From a virus, in the IMG/VR virus record IMGVR_UViG_3300035682_000139, positions 1 through 28,876 of that record: a stretch of DNA of 28,876 nt. One strand, given 5' to 3'. The position numbers and the translations under genes were made by a program. This document shows, piece by piece, positions 14,707 through 21,541 of this stretch (its first letter is position 1; every line of letters begins with the position of its first letter). Below the pieces are notes generated by a model, which did no database searches, was not told the origin of the DNA, and was given only the letters and a program-made list of their open reading frames with translations.

Positions 14707-15123
14707 TTAGAAAGTCCCACGGGTAATCGGACCACTCACCTGAAAGTCAGCGGAGAACTTGACGATATCTCCAACCGGGGAACCAAGATCATATTTGGTC
14801 ATGATCGCTTCGCCTGTGAACTTGACGAAACCTGTCGTGGTACCAGCCGGACCATACTCAAACGAAACAGTTGCTTCTTGAGCAAAAATGCCTGCGAGAT
14901 GGGCGTCGACTGTGGAATCAAACTTGCCAGCGATTGAAATCGTGGAATCGTTGAGTCCCGTGACGTAGGTCTTCGCACCACCGGTGACACCAAAAGTCGT
15001 GGTCTCAGCAGTTTCAATGGATCGCGGAAGACTAATATCATCAAGATAAGCGGAAACGTCGGTGAGAGTTCCACTTGAATTGTCTACCTTGAATGAAGCG
15101 TTTTTGCCGTGACGAAATGGCAT
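14707..15123 (-). CDS. Major tail (tube) protein
   Basis: The 138-residue protein starts MPFRHGKNASFKVDNSSG and contains ETAETTTFGVTGGAKTYVTG, the tail-tube pattern common in actinophages. It ends KFSADFQVSGPITRGTF. It should polymerise into the hollow tail tube around the tape measure. It is the second of two tandem paralogues and is the shorter one, with only the core domain. AAGGAG lies seven bases before ATG. Because it lies next to the chaperone gene it is the better candidate for the main tube subunit. Confidence 0.85.
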   Translation of the reverse strand: MPFRHGKNASFKVDNSSGTLTDVSAYLDDISLPRSIETAETTTFGVTGGAKTYVTGLNDSTISIAGKFDSTVDAHLAGIFAQEATVSFEYGPAGTTTGFVKFTGEAIMTKYDLGSPVGDIVKFSADFQVSGPITRGTF

Positions 15124-15144
15124 TTCAGATCTCCTTATGGATCA

Positions 15145-15879
15145 TTAGCGCCGAGCGAATGCTGCGGCGATAGTTGCTGCACCGGATGATCCGGCAACGG
15201 TGTAGGAAACCCGAAGGTAACGGTTTACCGTGATACCCGAGGCGACTACAACGCACTCGGAGGTTTTGGTTGCCGAAGCAACTGTCGCAAACGTGACAAG
15301 ATCAGCGAACGTGCTGTTGTCACTTGAATGCTGGATTTTGACAATAATTGTGCCATTTCTGGTATTCACCGGAACGTGCAACACTCCGATTCCACCATTG
15401 GCGGTTGAAGCAGCGTTGTCTACTGATGTCCCATTAGACGTACTTGACACACTTGACAATGGGGCAAGCACAATTCCTCGCCCGATTCCACCATTTACTT
15501 GAAAATCTGCCGACGTTTTTACAACATCAGCTACTGGTGAAGACAGGTCATATTTCGTGTCAATAGATTTACCGATGTAACAACGAGCGCCAAGAACAAT
15601 CCCATTATCTGGGGCAACCATAAACGTAACTTCATTGTCAGAACTCAACACCCCAGCCATTACGTCATCGACGGCACCTGTATCCCCATCAAAAAGCCCA
15701 GACAGAGAAAGACTCCCGTCGTTCAAACCTGTCACATAGGTCTTTGCGCCACCCCCAACACCAAACGTGGTTGTTTCAGCAGTTTCAACAGAACTACTAA
15801 CACTTGCATCGTTGAAAAACGCAGACAGATCTGAACTATTGATCAGAATCTTTGTGTTCTTTCCATGCCGAAATGCCAT
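15145..15879 (-). CDS. Major tail protein paralogue with C-terminal decoration domain
   Basis: Residues 1-135 are a clear paralogue of the neighbouring tube protein (shared MxFRHGKN, ETAETTTFGV, GGAKTYVTGLND and TKYDLxSPVxD). From about residue 140 there is an extra domain of roughly 105 residues: NGGIGVLHVPVN, VKIQHSSDNSTFADLVTF, SECVVVASGITVNRYLRV and ending AAAFARR. This beta-sandwich-like domain is seen at the C-terminus of other phage tail-tube proteins and probably decorates the tail surface. Two separate genes here give a plain and a decorated version, in place of the frameshift some phages use. Confidence 0.83.
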   Translation of the reverse strand: MAFRHGKNTKILINSSDLSAFFNDASVSSSVETAETTTFGVGGGAKTYVTGLNDGSLSLSGLFDGDTGAVDDVMAGVLSSDNEVTFMVAPDNGIVLGARCYIGKSIDTKYDLSSPVADVVKTSADFQVNGGIGRGIVLAPLSSVSSTSNGTSVDNAASTANGGIGVLHVPVNTRNGTIIVKIQHSSDNSTFADLVTFATVASATKTSECVVVASGITVNRYLRVSYTVAGSSGAATIAAAFARR

Positions 15880-15881
15880 TT

Positions 15882-16118
15882 TCAGTCCTCCACATCAAAT
15901 TGATCGTCATTTACAACAATCGTTTTTGGAACCACAACTACGTCTATGGGTTCTTCTTCGGCATCTTTGCCGACCAGTTCAACGTAACCTTGTTCTCTAA
16001 GCCATTTGATTGATTCTCGGGGCAGATCATCAACAACATCACCCGGTTCAACACGGGTAGAACGGTAATCCAAACCAGCAATGCCGGTTGGCCCTCCTGT
16101 AATGCGGTATTTGGGCAT
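15882..16118 (-). CDS. Small head-tail or tail-associated protein
   Basis: The 78-residue product (MPKYRITGGPTGIAGLDYRS...) has a short beta-rich opening with VEPGDVVDDLPRESIKWLREQGYVE and an acidic C-terminus. The PGD...WL..GYVE pattern resembles small proteins near head-tail junctions, and a similar layout occurs in the first half of the protein at 21542-21901. No function is recognised. ATG at 16118 with GCGAGG upstream is preferred to TTG at 16121. It ends two bases before the decorated tail-tube gene. Confidence 0.7.
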   Translation of the reverse strand: MPKYRITGGPTGIAGLDYRSTRVEPGDVVDDLPRESIKWLREQGYVELVGKDAEEEPIDVVVVPKTIVVNDDQFDVED

Positions 16119-16152
16119 CAAACCTCGCTAAAGCGCGATGGACCCCAAACCA

Positions 16153-16257
16153 CTAATCCGTCCACAAGGGAACATCCTTAGACCAGTAGCAGGGGTCACG
16201 ATGGACACGAATTATCGTCATCGTACCATCTACATCAAAATCAGTCAGAACGCACAA
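16153..16257 (-). CDS. Possible 34-residue small protein
   Basis: A short open frame with a possible TTG start at 16257 (or ATG at 16221) reads VLTDFDVDGTMTIIRVH then RDPCYWSKDVPLWTD, ending in TAG. The composition looks protein-like and AGGA lies close upstream, but that AGGA is inside the 13-bp hairpin. No family is recognised. It fills part of the 215-bp gap between the Com-like gene and the small tail gene. Low confidence. Confidence 0.3.
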   Translation of the reverse strand: MCVLTDFDVDGTMTIIRVHRDPCYWSKDVPLWTD

Positions 16258-16290
16258 CGGTCCTGAGAACCGGGGACGTTCTCAGGACCG
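16258..16290. other. 13-bp perfect hairpin in intergenic region
   Basis: CGGTCCTGAGAAC (16258-16270) pairs perfectly with 16278-16290 around a seven-base loop. No T-run follows on the minus strand. It may be a regulatory RNA structure or a processing site between the Com-like gene and the tail-tube genes. Confidence 0.7.
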
Positions 16291-16296
16291 TGGCTG

Positions 16297-16330
16297 GGCG
16301 CTCCAAGGGGGGAGGAGCAGCGCCTTTTTT
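16297..16330 (+). terminator. Terminator-shaped hairpin facing the plus strand
   Basis: GGCGCT (16297-16302) pairs with AGCGCC (16319-16324) and is followed by six T residues on the plus strand (16325-16330). It therefore faces against all genes of the window and would stop plus-strand (antisense) transcription entering the Com-like gene. On the minus strand the hairpin has only an A-run before it. Confidence 0.5.
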
Positions 16331-16333
16331 ATC

Positions 16334-16498
16334 TTAGTTCTGATTCAACGCCTTGCAACGAGAACAACGGATTCTCCAGTACCTAGTCACTATTTCAGCT
16401 AACAATCTTCCACACCGCCAGCACCGAGGCATTTCGTCTTTGACGGGGCCACCGTTGTAAGCATCGACGCTAACAGCTTTATCTTCAGGCAAACTCAT
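16334..16498 (-). CDS. Com-like zinc finger protein
   Basis: The protein ends PRCWRCGRLLAEIVTRYWRI followed by RCSRCKALNQN. This matches the Com family of phage Mu, where a CxxC...CxxC zinc finger ending in a K-x-L-N tail binds mRNA and switches on translation of the mom DNA-modification gene. I place the start at ATG 16498 (54 residues), overlapping the upstream gene by 14 nt; a longer frame from 16540 and a shorter one from the Met before PRCW are possible. No mom-like gene is visible, so the regulated mRNA is unknown. Its position between tail terminator and tail tube genes is typical for orphan Com-like genes. Confidence 0.65.
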   Translation of the reverse strand: MSLPEDKAVSVDAYNGGPVKDEMPRCWRCGRLLAEIVTRYWRIRCSRCKALNQN

Positions 16499-16712
16499 CG
16501 CCACAGTCCGGGCATATCCAAACTGTGCCATTCCCACCAAGAGTCTGTACTTCTATGGCATCACGGTGCCGACACGAAGCTTCAGTCACCGGCATCATAG
16601 GAACACCAGATTCCAACAGAGATTTCAACGTCAACCGGGCAGATTCTAGAGACTGAGAGGCGCTTTCGAACGATGCGATTATCCCTGCCATCAGATCAAC
16701 TTCGTTACGCAT
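16485..16712 (-). CDS. Small zinc-ribbon protein
   Basis: The 75-residue protein has a helical N-terminus (ASFESASQSLESARLTLKSL) and a C-terminal zinc ribbon: CRHRDAIEVQTLGGNGTVW then ICPDCGDEFA. Cys-x-His and CxxC are the metal ligands. Such proteins are frequent in actinophage structural operons, with no assigned function. ATG at 16712 overlaps the tail terminator stop by eight bases; the gene overlaps the Com-like gene at its end. Confidence 0.72.
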   Translation of the reverse strand: MRNEVDLMAGIIASFESASQSLESARLTLKSLLESGVPMMPVTEASCRHRDAIEVQTLGGNGTVWICPDCGDEFA

Positions 16713-17100
16713 GGGTAACTCTGAAGTTCATTGCAACTTTAGGCCGTTCGTTTTCGTCGTACCCAACAGAGACTGGACGACCTATCTGTTCAATACGCAG
16801 GACACGAAATCCGGAAATCACTTGTTCATTGACAGTTTCAAACGCTGTGATCGTGTCATCAATTTTGGTTCTGGTATTCGGATAATCTTCTCTAACTCCA
16901 CGAGCCATTACTTGAACGTTTGTCTGGTACAGAGATCCACTCACGGTCTTCATCATGTAGATCGTGTTTCCAGATCCAGACTCGACAATGGTTACACAAG
17001 CATCGGGCGTATCGGGCATTCTTGACAGGAAGATCGTTGTGGCGAGTGTGCCAATTCCGGCGCTTTCTGCGATTGAGCCAAGGGCATCAAGCAAAGCCAT
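16705..17100 (-). CDS. Tail terminator protein
   Basis: The 131-residue product (MALLDALGSIAESAGIGTL...) with FLSRMPDTPDACVTIVESG, YQTNVQVMARG, an NTRTKIDDTITAFE helix and a C-terminal VAMNFRVTH strand matches the minor-capsid/tail-terminator family of siphophages. The protein caps the tail tube and joins it to the head-tail connector. Its order after the HK97 gp10-like gene and before the tube genes is standard. GGAGG lies six bases before ATG 17100. Confidence 0.8.
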   Translation of the reverse strand: MALLDALGSIAESAGIGTLATTIFLSRMPDTPDACVTIVESGSGNTIYMMKTVSGSLYQTNVQVMARGVREDYPNTRTKIDDTITAFETVNEQVISGFRVLRIEQIGRPVSVGYDENERPKVAMNFRVTHA

Positions 17101-17480
17101 TATTCGCCTCCTTCAAGGGAACGCAATATCCGAGCTGCGAGTCTGTTAGCCATGCCGTCTTGAGCATTGAAAAACGGGGTTTCTAAGTACTTCCACGAAC
17201 GACCGTTTTTGTAATTCTTTTCGGTTTCGTGTACTGCTAGAGCGTAAGCACTCGCAGCCCCACCATAACCTATGGTTATTTCTCTGTCCCCGATCTCAAC
17301 GCCACCAGATGCTTCAAGAGTGCCTTCATCATGGGGAACCATTCGTTGCGAAACAGCAAAAATATCAAGTGCTTCTTCGTACAGCGCAGAGGTCAAAACT
17401 TGTGGTCCTCTTGCTGCTGCCGTTTGCAACGCTCTAGTCAGGGCAGGACTGCCGACAATCTCAATACCCGGTTTAGCCAT
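17100..17480 (-). CDS. HK97 gp10-like neck/tail completion protein
   Basis: The 126-residue product contains EEALDIFAVSQRMVPHDEGTLEASG read in parts: SQRMVPHDEGTLEASGGV and YALAVHETEKNYKNGRSWKY followed by LETPFFNAQDG. The VP-DEG-L and HE...KYLE patterns define the HK97 gp10-like family at the head-tail joint. I set the start at ATG 17480, with GGAG six bases upstream, one base after the stop of the preceding gene; the frame to 17528 overlaps that gene and is less likely. Confidence 0.82.
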   Translation of the reverse strand: MAKPGIEIVGSPALTRALQTAAARGPQVLTSALYEEALDIFAVSQRMVPHDEGTLEASGGVEIGDREITIGYGGAASAYALAVHETEKNYKNGRSWKYLETPFFNAQDGMANRLAARILRSLEGGE

Positions 17481-17481
17481 T

Positions 17482-17808
17482 TCATTCTCCGTAATGGATA
17501 ACCATGTGGTTAGCGCCGGACTGGTCATTCACAGAGACAACTTTGATGATCGGGGGCTGGGATCCGTTAGGAAGCGTCAACTTGTCATTGATCGTGATCG
17601 TCGGTGAACCGGGGACGTAAACCTTCCCACTAGCAACCTTTTCGGTACCTTCACTATCAAGGACTTTGTGACTACCTGTCTGGACTCGACAGTTGCTGAT
17701 GGTTGTCGCAGTTCCCCATGTCCTGACACCATAAGCAGTTTTAGCCGTTACTGAGGCAACGGTGATCGTGTCAATCATTATCTCCGTTAGGGCGGTATCA
17801 ATACTCAT
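17482..17808 (-). CDS. Head closure (head-tail stopper) protein
   Basis: The 108-residue protein has TVASVTAKTAYGVRTWG near the N-terminus, a VYVPGSPTITINDKLTLP beta stretch and PIIKVVSVNDQSG, the small beta-barrel layout of phage head-tail joining proteins. It overlaps the connector gene by ATGA at 17805-17808 and precedes the gp10-like gene. The role in sealing the DNA-filled head is inferred from family shape and order. Confidence 0.72.
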   Translation of the reverse strand: MSIDTALTEIMIDTITVASVTAKTAYGVRTWGTATTISNCRVQTGSHKVLDSEGTEKVASGKVYVPGSPTITINDKLTLPNGSQPPIIKVVSVNDQSGANHMVIHYGE

Positions 17809-18191
17809 AACTCGTACTTATCCAACAACCCGATGGTGAATTCGGCACCCAACGCTGTGCTTGCAGCTTTAGGGATCGGAGGCATTGTTATCCCTGACGC
17901 TAACTGGATCAGATGATCAGCCAAATGGTGATATGCGGTGGCTTTCTGGTTCATTGACTCTGACAAGGACAAATCGCCAACTGCACGTTGTTTATCTGCT
18001 TCTCTGGAGAACTTCCCTGCGATAGCACGAGCGGCTCCCACCGCAGCAGACGGAGCTTCAACATGGACAACCAACAGGTAGGAGATTTCTTCATCCGTCA
18101 GGAGGGGATCGGTGCTATCGGTATCGCCAACCATGAATCGCACAGCATCACGATCGCTGCTGGATGGGTTACCCGTGTATGTCCAAGTCAT
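17805..18191 (-). CDS. Head-tail connector (adaptor) protein
   Basis: The 128-residue protein starts MTWTYTGNPSSSDRDAVRF then MVGDTDSTDPLLTDEEISYL, a highly typical opening of actinophage head-tail connector proteins. It is followed by mainly helical sequence (AARAIAGKFSREADK). The start is ATG 18191 with AAGGAGG five bases upstream; the longer frame to 18230 runs into the upstream gene. It binds under the portal and receives the head-closure protein. Confidence 0.82.
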   Translation of the reverse strand: MTWTYTGNPSSSDRDAVRFMVGDTDSTDPLLTDEEISYLLVVHVEAPSAAVGAARAIAGKFSREADKQRAVGDLSLSESMNQKATAYHHLADHLIQLASGITMPPIPKAASTALGAEFTIGLLDKYEL

Positions 18192-18567
18192 TTGGGCCTC
18201 CTTCGGCTGTCCACAGTCTGCCACGGGCAAACCCCGGACGGTTATCTAACTCAGGGTGAGTTTCAACAAATTCTCGCATCGTGAAACTATGCCAAGCCAC
18301 AGCATCAAGATGATGAGATCCAAGCTCCGGATCAAGGTCTTCTCCATTCCACCAAGACCAAAGATGACGGTTTAGAGCCGCAAACGAAACCGACCACGGA
18401 TATCCACGACGCCAGTTGTGATCTTCATACTTTGAAGCCCCTCGTCCGTAGTGCTCCGCTAGTGCATACAAAGGCACTTCAGGGATCAGATCAAACCTTG
18501 CCAGTTTTTGACCTTTTTCCCCTCCAGTCACCGGGTCAATGTAACGAACTTCGTCATCTCGCTTCAT
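18169..18567 (-). CDS. dATP/dGTP diphosphohydrolase-like protein (DUF5664 type)
   Basis: The 132-residue product has GGEKGQKLARFDLIPEVPL, EHYGRGASKYEDHNWRRGYP, LNRHLWSWWNGEDLDPELGS and HHLDAVAWHSF, the ordered blocks of the small phage family linked to dATP/dGTP pyrophosphohydrolases. The acid/histidine clusters (GEDLDPE, HH) suggest a metal-bound nucleotide pocket. Relatives convert dNTPs to dNMPs and are used in phages with altered bases. No PurZ is seen here, so a Z-genome cannot be claimed. Its ATG overlaps the 49-residue gene by ATGA, and it overlaps the connector gene by 23 nt. Confidence 0.75.
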   Translation of the reverse strand: MKRDDEVRYIDPVTGGEKGQKLARFDLIPEVPLYALAEHYGRGASKYEDHNWRRGYPWSVSFAALNRHLWSWWNGEDLDPELGSHHLDAVAWHSFTMREFVETHPELDNRPGFARGRLWTAEGGPNDLDIHG

Positions 18568-18713
18568 TCTTGGGATTCAGTCTTCTCATTGTCATTCATC
18601 CGGGAACTGCTCCAATTAGCGAACAAACGATCTGCCTTCTTCGTTTCTTCTTTTTGAGCTACTTCCCATTCTTCGTTCATCACTTTTTCGCCTTCCCCAC
18701 TTTCTTTGCTCAC
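18564..18713 (-). CDS. 49-residue charged linker gene between two nucleotide enzymes
   Basis: A GTG at 18713 overlaps the upstream stop as GTGA and the frame ends in a TGA that overlaps the next start as ATGA, so a 49-residue product fits exactly between two enzymes. The sequence is strongly charged (MSKESGEGEKVMNEEWEVAQ then KEETKKADRLFANW and ending EKTESQE) with no recognised domain. An internal ATG gives a 38-residue option. The double four-base overlap is the best evidence that it is a real gene. Confidence 0.65.
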   Translation of the reverse strand: MSKESGEGEKVMNEEWEVAQKEETKKADRLFANWSSSRMNDNEKTESQE

Positions 18714-19123
18714 GCCACAACCTCTATCTGCGTTTTTATTCCTCGACCAGTCATTTCAACCAAAACATTTGGACGATGAGAGAAGAATTCATAAACCTGA
18801 CGACCCGTCAACTTCGCTACCAAAACTTCTGCTTTGGCTCCTTCAGACTTATTCCAACCCGGCAACAAAACAATTCCATCGCAGGAGAACAAATCTGTGA
18901 ATGACTGTTGAAACGCTTTGGACAAACTGAATCCAAGATCTACAAGATCTTCTGTTCCAGTTAACCCGGACGGGTTGAAACCGAGCTGCTCATCACGTTC
19001 AGCCGGACAAATAACTGTCCAACCTAACGAACGCAACTTGACTCGACTTTCAGCAAACGAATCAAAATTGAAGTTCGGTAGTCCTCGCATAGGACCAGCC
19101 AAGTACAACACTTCATTTTTCAC
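18710..19123 (-). CDS. DUF4406 / nucleoside 2-deoxyribosyltransferase-like protein
   Basis: The 137-residue protein has YLAGPMRGLPNFNFDSF (residues 7-23), GWTVICPAERDEQLG (34-48), and CDGIVLLPGWNKSEGAKAEV (81-100) with E99 at the place of the catalytic glutamate of deoxyribosyltransferases. These enzymes swap or release the base of deoxynucleosides or deoxynucleotides. GTG at 19123 is the start, with GGAG five bases upstream. Its operon partner is the dATP/dGTP diphosphohydrolase-like gene, so both may shape the dNTP pool. Confidence 0.8.
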   Translation of the reverse strand: MKNEVLYLAGPMRGLPNFNFDSFAESRVKLRSLGWTVICPAERDEQLGFNPSGLTGTEDLVDLGFSLSKAFQQSFTDLFSCDGIVLLPGWNKSEGAKAEVLVAKLTGRQVYEFFSHRPNVLVEMTGRGIKTQIEVVA

Positions 19124-19224
19124 GATTACTCCAGTCGCTTCGTTACAACTTGATCACCATGCCTCAGAAACGTCCGTTTGTCTGAACAAAAACGCTGTAA
19201 TCAGAAATTGACTGACATCGCTCT

Positions 19225-19243
19225 GAAAAAATCCTTTGAGGAT
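19225..19243 (-). terminator. Intrinsic terminator in the 233-bp gap
   Basis: On the minus strand ATCCT-CAA-AGGAT (19243-19231) is followed by a run of T (to 19225). The stem is short, but the T-run is good. It lies downstream of the phosphoesterase gene. The rest of the gap 19124-19356 has no gene; it has a GTCTAAGGC repeat (19245-19253 and 19302-19310) and a GGAGG/CCTCC hairpin near 19282. Confidence 0.5.
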
Positions 19244-19356
19244 CGCCTTAGACAGTCTTTGACTTGTAGAGCAGGTGGAATGGGAGGCAGAACCTCCTAA
19301 TTGCCTTAGACGGGCATATGCGTACCAATGAGAACAAATCAGCCTATTTGGGGGAC

Positions 19357-20601
19357 TTACCCAAGGATTTCTATGTCTCCCCAACCTCTAACGCCATACC
19401 CTTTGCCGACACCGAACATCAATTGACCCGGGGGGGAGTGTTGACCACTCTGGGCGGTCCACCAGTATGAACCACCATCTTGCGCCGGACATTGGATCCA
19501 CGTTCGACCAGAACCTTCAGAAACAACGAAATGGTGGAAGTGTCCACTAATCAGAATTTCAGCGTCGGCTACAGGCTGCCTACCCATGACTTGACTGGTC
19601 CACCACTTCTCAGCTTTTGCTGCTGCATGACCAGATCCTTTGAACTGGTGACCATGAGCTAAACCAACATTCACACCACTTACACCCAGCACAAGGGTTA
19701 GATCTCGTGCCAACACAGCTGTGACATTTCCATACCGTTCAGGGTTCACGGCACAGATTTCTGCACATTCTTCGATTACAGCGAGATCGTCATTATCGGT
19801 CCACGTAGTAAAGGCCTTGCCATCTTTTCTGTTCTCTCCATGGTTCCCCGGGATCCCTGCAATTACAACCCGATCAGCTAACCCTACTGATACATCAATC
19901 GCACGCATCCACAAACGACGAGCGACTCTTTTTTGTTCTCGACGATCCAAGTCAACTTGGAATTCCATCATCGGATAAAACCCACTGCAATTCTCAACCG
20001 TGTCGCCCATCCCAAGAAGATAAATAGCTTCAGGAGCACGACCCTTACGTTTCATGTCTTTTACTTTGCTTGATATCGCATCTATCCCTTGACAGATACG
20101 TTCAACCGTGCCTGCCGATCCGCCACCTTCACCTTTACCTATTTGCCAATCAGAAAGAGCAACAACCAACGAGACCTCTGAGTCAGTTGGTCCAACTACC
20201 TTTTTTTTTGATTTTCTAGAGGCAGCACTACAAAGAACATCTACATCTGCCCGGTCAACACCAATCTCTCGTGTCTGGATAGTCGCCCGGTAGTACCGCA
20301 ACCGACGAACTTCTCCACCACCAATATTCGCATCCCAACCACGAACCTGCACCGACCCCGGCACAATCTCTGTTGTCTTTGGGTCAAGATTCCAATCAGC
20401 GATTAGCTCAGACCAGACACCCGCATCGGGTTCACCGTCTACCGGTCCTGTAGTGAGGGTTCCTTCTTTGCCATTCCATGCGATACCCGGTTCCCAACCA
20501 GAAGGCGCAGACACAGACTTACGAGATGCCACCTTTACCGCATCGTCAAGAGCATTTGGGTCTTGACCCGGGATACTGACAATTCCATCAAATTCTGTCA
20601 T
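19357..20601 (-). CDS. Calcineurin-like metallophosphoesterase
   Basis: The 414-residue protein has the full metal-ligand series: SDWQIG with D151, GMGD with D200, GIPGNHGE with N253 and H254, LAHGHQ with H316, and SGHFHHF with H354 and H356. The first 140 residues form a separate beta-rich domain (EPGIAWNGKEG, VPGSVQVRGWD) of unknown role. Enzymes of this shape are phosphodiesterases or DNA-end nucleases; the substrate is not known. It overlaps the upstream small gene by ATGA. The place in the late region, between decoration and nucleotide genes, is a recurrent accessory spot. Confidence 0.88.
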   Translation of the reverse strand: MTEFDGIVSIPGQDPNALDDAVKVASRKSVSAPSGWEPGIAWNGKEGTLTTGPVDGEPDAGVWSELIADWNLDPKTTEIVPGSVQVRGWDANIGGGEVRRLRYYRATIQTREIGVDRADVDVLCSAASRKSKKKVVGPTDSEVSLVVALSDWQIGKGEGGGSAGTVERICQGIDAISSKVKDMKRKGRAPEAIYLLGMGDTVENCSGFYPMMEFQVDLDRREQKRVARRLWMRAIDVSVGLADRVVIAGIPGNHGENRKDGKAFTTWTDNDDLAVIEECAEICAVNPERYGNVTAVLARDLTLVLGVSGVNVGLAHGHQFKGSGHAAAKAEKWWTSQVMGRQPVADAEILISGHFHHFVVSEGSGRTWIQCPAQDGGSYWWTAQSGQHSPPGQLMFGVGKGYGVRGWGDIEILG

Positions 20602-20861
20602 TTCCGTACCCGATCGTTACAAGGACATATCTGTCGCCTGTGCCTGCTCATAGCAGAATTGTTGAATTCTACGCCAGTTGTTTCTAGGAACGCTTCCATC
20701 AAAGTCTTGTGCTGATGATCCGACTCCAAATACAAAACAACTTTGGACCGAAAAATCGGGTCTTCTAAACTATTGACAAAACGACCAACTTGACAGAACA
20801 GCTCTTTCGGAGCGACCAAACGTGCAACAGTCAGATCTAACGCTTCAGGGTCAAACGACAC
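20598..20861 (-). CDS. Small basic protein with HRR-x-C-x-C tail
   Basis: The 87-residue product has a helical body and ends SAMSRHRRQICPCNDRVRK. A final SxHRRxxCxC is seen in small DNA-binding phage proteins, where the serine-arginine-histidine helix can contact DNA. The family name is not recalled. GTG at 20861 has AGGAG eight bases upstream. Its stop overlaps the phosphoesterase start (ATGA), suggesting a functional pair. Confidence 0.62.
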   Translation of the reverse strand: MSFDPEALDLTVARLVAPKELFCQVGRFVNSLEDPIFRSKVVLYLESDHQHKTLMEAFLETTGVEFNNSAMSRHRRQICPCNDRVRK

Positions 20862-20932
20862 TTTTCAAACTCCTGTTTAGCTTTTCACATCAGATCAATG
20901 GTTCTAACGTGTAGATCTTTATTGCTGGTCTT

Positions 20933-21511
20933 TTACCGGACCGCACCAACCTGCGTTACGGAAACAATTACTGAAGGGGCAGCAGGACGAAGCGGAGAAG
21001 TAGTAGCGGCATGAGCAGTCAACGACAGTCCTGTTGTCGTTCCTGCCCACATCAACTCGACATATTGATTGGGAGCAGTCACAGTCCCAACGAACGTAAT
21101 CGGCACGTTCTGATACGAAGGGATACCTGCTGATTTCCGAGCAGGCAAAGAAGCGTTGGTGGCAGAATCTGAGTACGGCACACCATTGAAATTGATCCAC
21201 ATCACGGCTTCCTGAATTCCCACATCAAGGTTTGCAATTTGCGAACTGAATGTCAGCAAGTAATCACCCGGATGAGCGAAAACAACCTTGGTTTTTGTGC
21301 CAAGACCATTTTCAACAGTTATCCCGTAAGCACCGTAACTTGAATTCAATGTAATCGGTTGAGCAGTATTTATCGCTGCGATTGGTTGTGTCCTGTTGTC
21401 AAAAAACCCACCAAAATAACCAAACGAAAAAGCTTCTTCGAGAACGTCACACGCTGACTGTGCATTTCCATTACGTGTTGACCGAAACCAACTTGGAGCA
21501 TTGAACGCCAT
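20933..21511 (-). CDS. Jelly-roll (C1q/TNF-like) decoration or fibre protein
   Basis: The 192-residue protein has an N-terminal attachment part (MAFNAPSWFRSTRNGNAQSA). A beta-rich domain follows: QPITLNSSYGAYGI, VFAHPGDYLLTFSSQI, VMWINFNGVPYSDSATN, and YVELMWAGTTTGLSL. This series (T...NxSxYG, PGxYxLxFSxQ, WxxxNG) resembles the trimeric C1q/TNF-like phage head or tail fibre fold seen in many marine and freshwater phages. It lies two genes after the major capsid gene, so a capsid fibre is likely. Receptor or glycan binding is inference. Confidence 0.68.
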   Translation of the reverse strand: MAFNAPSWFRSTRNGNAQSACDVLEEAFSFGYFGGFFDNRTQPIAAINTAQPITLNSSYGAYGITVENGLGTKTKVVFAHPGDYLLTFSSQIANLDVGIQEAVMWINFNGVPYSDSATNASLPARKSAGIPSYQNVPITFVGTVTAPNQYVELMWAGTTTGLSLTAHAATTSPLRPAAPSVIVSVTQVGAVR

Positions 21512-21541
21512 AACCCACCAACTTTCTTAATACAATTCTCA

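Noticed and set aside
18169-18567. Evidence for a Z-genome (2-aminoadenine) phage from the dATP/dGTP diphosphohydrolase-like gene
   Set aside because: No PurZ or DatZ is visible in the window, and the same family occurs in phages with normal adenine.
19124-19356. Possible tRNA or tRNA-like gene in the gap
   Set aside because: No combination gives a 7-nt anticodon loop with T33 and a proper T-arm; the stems found fit small hairpins and a terminator.
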